A stretch of DNA of 64,000 nt from Candidatus Binatia bacterium (GTDB lineage: Bacteria; Desulfobacterota; Binatia; Bin18): assembly GCA_022820725.1 (NCBI GenBank), contig JAJEFA010000002.1, positions 1 through 64,000 on the forward strand. The letters are read 5' to 3'. The stretch's first letter is position 1; every line of letters begins with the position of its first letter. Positions 60,909-64,000 of the stretch are shown here, one piece after another. Under the pieces are notes generated by a model. It had not been told where the DNA came from. It saw only the letters and a program-made list of their open reading frames with translations, and ran no database searches. A program made the translations under genes and the position numbers.

Positions 60909-61811
60909 ATGCGTCCACGTTCCCTCCTCTTCACTCTGTTCGGCGACTTTGTTCGTAATTACGGCGGTGAGATCTGGGTCGGCAGTCTGATCCGCCTCAT
61001 GCAGGAGTTTGATATTGCTCCACAAGCAGTACGGGTTGCGCTTTCACGCATCACTGCCGACGGTTGGCTACGCAATCGTCGGCTTGGCAGGAAGAGCTTC
61101 TATGGACTGACTGCTCAAGGCAAACGGCGCATGGCTGAGGCGGCGAGTCGGATCTATAAACTCGATAATCTGGCCTGGAATGGTGAATGGCTGATTGTGA
61201 CCTACACCATTCCAGAGAAACGCAGAGTCGTTCGGGATAAAATTCGACGTGAATTAAGTTGGACCGGCTTTGGCCAACTTGCCAGCAGCGTGTGGATCAG
61301 TCCTCGCGACCTGCGACCGCAACTCATCGAAATTGCCGAGCGCTATGACATTGCGCCCCATCTCGACTTCTTCACCGCTCACTACCGTGGTCCGGCAGAG
61401 AATCAGCGCCTCATTGACAAGTGTTGGAATCTCGATGCGATCCAGCAGGGCTATGCGGCCTTCATCAGTGTATACCGTGGCAAACTCGACCAGCAGCAGC
61501 CTCTCTCTGATGAACGCTGTTTTTGTGAAGAGATCCAACTCATTCATGAATATCGCAAGTTTTTATTCAGTGACCCTGGCCTGCCGGACGATCTCCTACC
61601 TGACACTTGGCGCGGGCGCGAGGCCGCCCACATCATGCGCGAGTACTATCAATACATTGCCCCGGGAGCCCATCGTTTTTTTGAGAGCGTTTTTATCGGG
61701 CACCCGGATAATGCCGCCTTCATCAAAAAGCTCGGGAGGCATCCCCGTCTTGATCCGTTTGCGGAAGAACTCCGTCGTCAACAGCAGCAGTACTCCGCTG
61801 TCAATCTCTAG
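60909..61811 (+). CDS. PaaX-family transcriptional regulator
   Basis: This is a 300-residue regulator with an N-terminal winged helix: SLLFTLFGDFVRNYGGEIWVG, PQAVRVALSRITADGWLRNR and GRKSFYGLTAQGKRRMAEA. The PaaX domain follows (NGEWLIVTYTIPEKRRVVRD, SVWISPRDLRPQLIEIAE). PaaX represses phenylacetate genes and is relieved by phenylacetyl-CoA. Here it is divergent from the box operon, so an aryl-CoA such as benzoyl-CoA is a likely effector. No paaA-K genes are in the window. Confidence 0.9.
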   Translation: MRPRSLLFTLFGDFVRNYGGEIWVGSLIRLMQEFDIAPQAVRVALSRITADGWLRNRRLGRKSFYGLTAQGKRRMAEAASRIYKLDNLAWNGEWLIVTYTIPEKRRVVRDKIRRELSWTGFGQLASSVWISPRDLRPQLIEIAERYDIAPHLDFFTAHYRGPAENQRLIDKCWNLDAIQQGYAAFISVYRGKLDQQQPLSDERCFCEEIQLIHEYRKFLFSDPGLPDDLLPDTWRGREAAHIMREYYQYIAPGAHRFFESVFIGHPDNAAFIKKLGRHPRLDPFAEELRRQQQQYSAVNL

Positions 61812-61885
61812 CTCGCTCAGCCGTTTGCCATCCAGCGGGAAACCGCGGTAAGGTCGGTCGAAATCTCATATAAGGACGATACACC

Positions 61886-63316
61886 ATGACTCGACCGATA
61901 GGCCCAAGCCCACAAGAGCTCCAACATGCGCTCTCTGAGGCGGCGGCGTGGGTCGCGTCCTATTTACAGCAGGTCGGCGACCGGCCGGTCCTGGCACGTG
62001 TCTCACCGGGCGATATCGCGGCTACCCTGCCCGAGAGCTCACCCGAACACGGCGAGTCGCTGGAGGTCATTCTCAAAGATATAGACCGCCTCATCCTGCC
62101 TGGCATCACACACTGGAATCATCCAGCCTTCTTTGCCTATTTTGGGATTAGCGGGTCGGGCCCTGGGATTGTGGGCGAACTGATTTCCGCAGCGCTCAAC
62201 GTCAATGCCATGCTGTGGCGCACCTCTCCCGCAGCAACCGAGTTGGAACAGCGCACCCTGCAATGGGTCGCCGAGATGCTCGACCTGCCGACCAACTGGT
62301 TTGGTGAAATCACAGATACGGCCTCAGCCTCCTCCTTATACGCGCTGGCCGCAGCGCGTGAGGCATCAGGTCTGGACATTCGCGAGCACGGTATGGCCGG
62401 TCGTCCCAACCTGCCACCACTGGCGATATATACTTCAACCCAGGCACATAGTTCGATTGATAAAGCCGCTATTGCGCTGGGTATCGGGCGGCGTTGGACC
62501 AGGCATATTGAGACGGACGACGCCTTTCGAATGCGACCGGACCGCTTGGATCAGGCCATTACGAACGATCTGGCGGCCGGAGTCAAACCTATCGCCGTTG
62601 TGGCAACGGTCGGTACGACCTCGTCAACCAGTATTGACCCGATTCCGGCCATTGCCGATATTTGCGAACGGTATCAGGTATGGCTGCACGTTGACGCCGC
62701 CTATGGTGGAGCCGCAGCCTTAGTCGACTCACATCGAGACGTACTGGCCGGCTGTGAGCGCGCCGATTCGTTTGTCACCAACCCGCATAAGTGGCTGCTG
62801 ACCCCCATCGATTGCAGCCTGCTGTATACGCGCCGGCCCGACGACCTCAAACGCGCCTTTTCGCTGGTGGCCGAGTATCTCAAAACCGACGAGCAGGATG
62901 TAGTCAACTTTATGGACTACGGCCTGTCTCTGGGCCGGCGCTTTCGGGCGCTTAAACTGTGGATGGTCATCCGTGCCTATGGCCGGGCCGGGCTGGCCTC
63001 AATGATCAGGGGCCATATACGGGAAGCACACTGGCTGGCTGAGCAAATCGACGCCGCACCAAACTGGGAACGGTTGGCGCCAGTCCCGTTCTCCACCGTC
63101 TGTTTTCGTCACCTGCCGACCGACGGCCACGCCCCAGACGAGCATAATGCAGCCCTCATCGACGCGGTGAACGCCAGCGGACAGGCATTCCTGTCACATA
63201 CCAAGCTGAACGACCGCTATGCCATCCGCGTCGCCATCGGTAACCAGGCCACCACGCATGAACACGTGGCGCGGGTGTGGAAATTATTGCAGGCTGCGAC
63301 AGCGCAGTCGGCATAA
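61886..63316 (+). CDS. Pyridoxal-dependent decarboxylase, aromatic-L-amino-acid decarboxylase type
   Basis: This is a 476-residue group II decarboxylase. The PLP Lys is in FVTNPHKWLL, with LHVDAAYGGAAAL (Asp) and STQAHSSIDKAAIALG. It removes CO2 from an aromatic L-amino acid such as phenylalanine, tyrosine or tryptophan. The gene follows paaX by 74 bases on the same strand, so its expression may be linked. Glutamate decarboxylase is less likely given the family. Confidence 0.9.
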   Translation: MTRPIGPSPQELQHALSEAAAWVASYLQQVGDRPVLARVSPGDIAATLPESSPEHGESLEVILKDIDRLILPGITHWNHPAFFAYFGISGSGPGIVGELISAALNVNAMLWRTSPAATELEQRTLQWVAEMLDLPTNWFGEITDTASASSLYALAAAREASGLDIREHGMAGRPNLPPLAIYTSTQAHSSIDKAAIALGIGRRWTRHIETDDAFRMRPDRLDQAITNDLAAGVKPIAVVATVGTTSSTSIDPIPAIADICERYQVWLHVDAAYGGAAALVDSHRDVLAGCERADSFVTNPHKWLLTPIDCSLLYTRRPDDLKRAFSLVAEYLKTDEQDVVNFMDYGLSLGRRFRALKLWMVIRAYGRAGLASMIRGHIREAHWLAEQIDAAPNWERLAPVPFSTVCFRHLPTDGHAPDEHNAALIDAVNASGQAFLSHTKLNDRYAIRVAIGNQATTHEHVARVWKLLQAATAQSA

Positions 63317-63325
63317 GAGACGGCT

Positions 63326-64000
63326 TTACGACGTCTGGCGCGTATTGCCGTTTTGCTCTGTTTGTTCCGATGGAGACGGACGTTCCTTGAGACGGACGCT
63401 CACGCTCGACGGGTCCATACCGGCAACTTGGAGGCCGAGCGGGATGTTGACATCATGCTCGGTCAGGGGAAAGCGGCTCCGCCCAGCCTGAGCGCTTGAG
63501 AGATCAACCTGCGCCCGTAGGCCCCGCGGGTCAAGCAAGGCCAACAGTTCACGCGACCCTCGTACCCGCAGGTATACCTCTTGGGTATTCTTGCCAGTCA
63601 TGTCCAAATGCCCTGGTATGTTGTAGTAGACCACAGGAACTGCAAACCCGACCTCAGTGTTTTGCGGGCCAACCAGGATCAGCCAGAGGATGCAGACCGC
63701 CGCCAGAGCACCCAGTTTGGGACGGATATTGGCCTCCAGCATGTCACGCCACCGCCATTGGGCCCGCCGTTTCTTGGCACCGGAAAGACGCAAATTCAGC
63801 CAGGTCAACAGCTCGGACGATCCCGGTAGCGTCACCATGCCGCCCCGATCGACGACGGAGACCGCGCCCCGCTCTTCCGAAACAACGACAGCCAGCGCGT
63901 CAGAGCGCTCTGTAATCCCCAACGCAGCCCGATGACGGGTCCCATACGTATAGGGCAGCGAGCGTGATTCTGAAAGCGGCAAGATGCAGCCCGCCCGCCA
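63326..64000 (-). CDS. Diadenylate cyclase fused to YbbR domain (CdaA-CdaR), partial
   Basis: Only the C-terminal 224 residues lie in the window. They begin within the DisA_N/DAC domain: GCILPLSESRSL, then YGTRHRAALGITERSDALAVV with the RHR motif, then SEERGAVSVVDRG. A membrane segment (LGALAAVCILWLILVG) follows, then one YbbR unit (DMTGKNTQEVYLRVRGSRELLALL and onward). CdaA makes c-di-AMP and CdaR is its usual separate regulator, so a single chain is unusual. The DGA motif lies past the edge. No start is visible. Confidence 0.85.
   Translation of the reverse strand, partial: WRAGCILPLSESRSLPYTYGTRHRAALGITERSDALAVVVSEERGAVSVVDRGGMVTLPGSSELLTWLNLRLSGAKKRRAQWRWRDMLEANIRPKLGALAAVCILWLILVGPQNTEVGFAVPVVYYNIPGHLDMTGKNTQEVYLRVRGSRELLALLDPRGLRAQVDLSSAQAGRSRFPLTEHDVNIPLGLQVAGMDPSSVSVRLKERPSPSEQTEQNGNTRQTS

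Overview
The window is a bacterial chromosome fragment, probably from an uncultivated Gram-negative lineage. Exported beta-barrel and periplasmic proteins, a Zur-type regulator and the aerobic benzoyl-CoA (box) pathway point to a bacterium with an outer membrane. The density of luciferase-like (LLM, often F420-dependent) oxidoreductases, class III CoA-transferases, MmgE/PrpD, amidohydrolases and phosphotriesterase-like proteins resembles Tectomicrobia/Entotheonella or Binatia-type genomes. That placement is inference only: I see no rRNA, tRNA, CRISPR array, transposase or prophage in the window.

Region 1 (1-9.3 kb) is a compact zinc-homeostasis locus. It holds a His/Glu-rich propeller-like protein fragment, a divergent Fur/Zur repressor, a COG0523 GTPase, an outer-membrane protein with a His-rich loop, a ZnuA-type binding protein, a MerC-domain membrane protein, the ABC ATPase and permease, a CDF-like protein and a ZIP transporter. 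Two related 17-bp imperfect palindromes precede the COG0523 gene and the outer-membrane protein gene, and a terminator-like hairpin lies in the COG0523 leader. Region 2 (9.3-21 kb) is metabolic and housekeeping: a CoA-transferase, cupins, elongation factor P, a phosphotriesterase-like protein, threonine aldolase, Hsp15, an LLM oxidoreductase, ethanolamine ammonia-lyase EutBC and a copper ATPase. Region 3 (21-29 kb) mixes two HicAB toxin-antitoxin pairs and a decayed third copy with a duplicated M20 amidohydrolase, a DoxX protein, an SMP-30 lactonase-like protein and IlvD.

Region 4 (29-51.5 kb) is accessory catabolism: an exported protein with four OB-fold-like repeats, a CoA-transferase, two SDRs, an acyl-CoA dehydrogenase, four more LLM oxidoreductases, MaoC, MmgE/PrpD, a second CaiB-type CoA-transferase plus a deletion remnant of a related gene, a candidate NADase-like defence protein, a ribbon-helix-helix/PIN toxin-antitoxin pair, an amidase, a carotenoid oxygenase, a crotonase and an amidohydrolase. 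Region 5 (51.7-64 kb) holds a large zinc-ribbon/cyclase/ATPase/TPR signalling protein, then benzoate-CoA ligase, boxB, boxC and a crotonase divergent from a PaaX-type regulator. It ends with an aromatic-amino-acid decarboxylase and the C-terminal part of a diadenylate cyclase fused to a YbbR domain, cut by the window edge.

Two kinds of small repeat recur. One is palindromes ending in TAGGGGC/GCCCCTA, and the other is G-rich tracts built on GGGGATTGGGG. Both kinds have invaded gene ends and, in places, coding sequence.
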